A DNA stretch of 64,000 bases from Methanothermobacter sp. Lineage in GTDB: Archaea > Methanobacteriota > Methanobacteria > Methanobacteriales > Methanothermobacteraceae. Where the stretch lies: assembly GCF_030055435.1 (NCBI RefSeq), contig NZ_JASFYG010000001.1, positions 82,154-146,153 of the forward strand, given 5' to 3'. Below are positions 63,943-64,000 of the stretch, one piece after another. Each line of letters opens with the position of its first letter. Position 1 is the first letter of the stretch. The notes below the pieces were generated by a model. It was not told the DNA's origin. It worked only from the letters and a program-made list of their open reading frames with translations, and searched no databases. The translations under genes were made by a program, and so were the position numbers.

Positions 63943-64000
63943 GTTGCCGCCATTAACATAACTTCGTAATAGTGACGTTTAACGAAGATAAATCAAGGTG
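63943..64000. other. Right-edge intergenic sequence
   Basis: Only 58 bases follow the kinase stop; no gene start or structure is recognised before the window ends. Confidence 0.6.

Noticed and set aside
1-64000. tRNA or rRNA genes
   Set aside because: No cloverleaf with a conserved T-arm or rRNA-like stretch was recognised by eye; a tRNA scan would be needed to exclude a missed tRNA.

Overview
The window looks like chromosome of a thermophilic, hydrogenotrophic methanogen of the Methanothermobacter type. The evidence is an Hmd paralogue (HmdII), exported CobN-like chelatase, tungstate-type ABC transporter, archaeal TATA/BRE-like promoters, GGTGA/GGAGG ribosome sites, many AGG/ATA codons, and several small protein families common in Methanobacteriales. 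Species is inferred; no rRNA, tRNA or CRISPR array was seen.

Layout. 1-3462: an exported CobN/BchH-family protein (minus strand, runs off the left edge). 3.6-11 kb: a UvrD/RecB-like helicase-nuclease, two related lipoprotein genes (one broken), two YbjQ-type genes, a K+ channel, hmdII and a roadblock protein. 11-24.6 kb: a defence island. It holds a McrBC-like restriction pair on the minus strand and, divergently, a tight four-gene operon brxP-brxC-pglZ-brxL, which matches BREX type 4. The BREX genes are clearly AT-richer than the flanks, and mcrB is a base-composition mosaic whose breakpoints match its domain borders. 24.6-36 kb: a frameshifted DUF5654-like gene, a thermonuclease-like lipoprotein, a MrfA/MrfB-like helicase-exonuclease pair behind degenerate tandem promoter-like repeats, a 1595-residue DUF4011/Vsr-like/DUF3320 helicase, two small membrane-protein gene pairs, and a decayed stretch. 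36-46 kb: a YjdF-like protein, a P-type cation ATPase, an ATP-cone protein, tupABC-like tungstate uptake with a ModE-like operator, a rubredoxin-ThDP fusion enzyme, a cytochrome-b5-like protein, a frameshifted ferritin-like gene, and a ZIP transporter. 46-64 kb: a second UvrD/RecB-like paralogue, a DUF1232 protein, a 2940-residue surface protein, zinc-ribbon proteins and an M48 protease, a decayed DUF169 gene, and a PAS histidine kinase.

Working together. McrBC and BREX are complementary phage or plasmid barriers. The RecB-like helicases, MrfAB-like pair and DUF4011 helicase add further nucleic-acid processing around them, so most of 3.6-35 kb and 46-49 kb concerns DNA repair or defence. The most notable system is the type 4 BREX operon. 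It has no methyltransferase. In its place is a protein joining a PAPS-reductase/DndC-like sulfur domain, an eight-cysteine iron-sulfur module and a DUF4007-like domain, which points to sulfur-based marking rather than methylation. Three genes are broken by a single apparent indel (about 6.7, 24.66 and 45.17 kb), the last in a C6 run, so some could be assembly errors.
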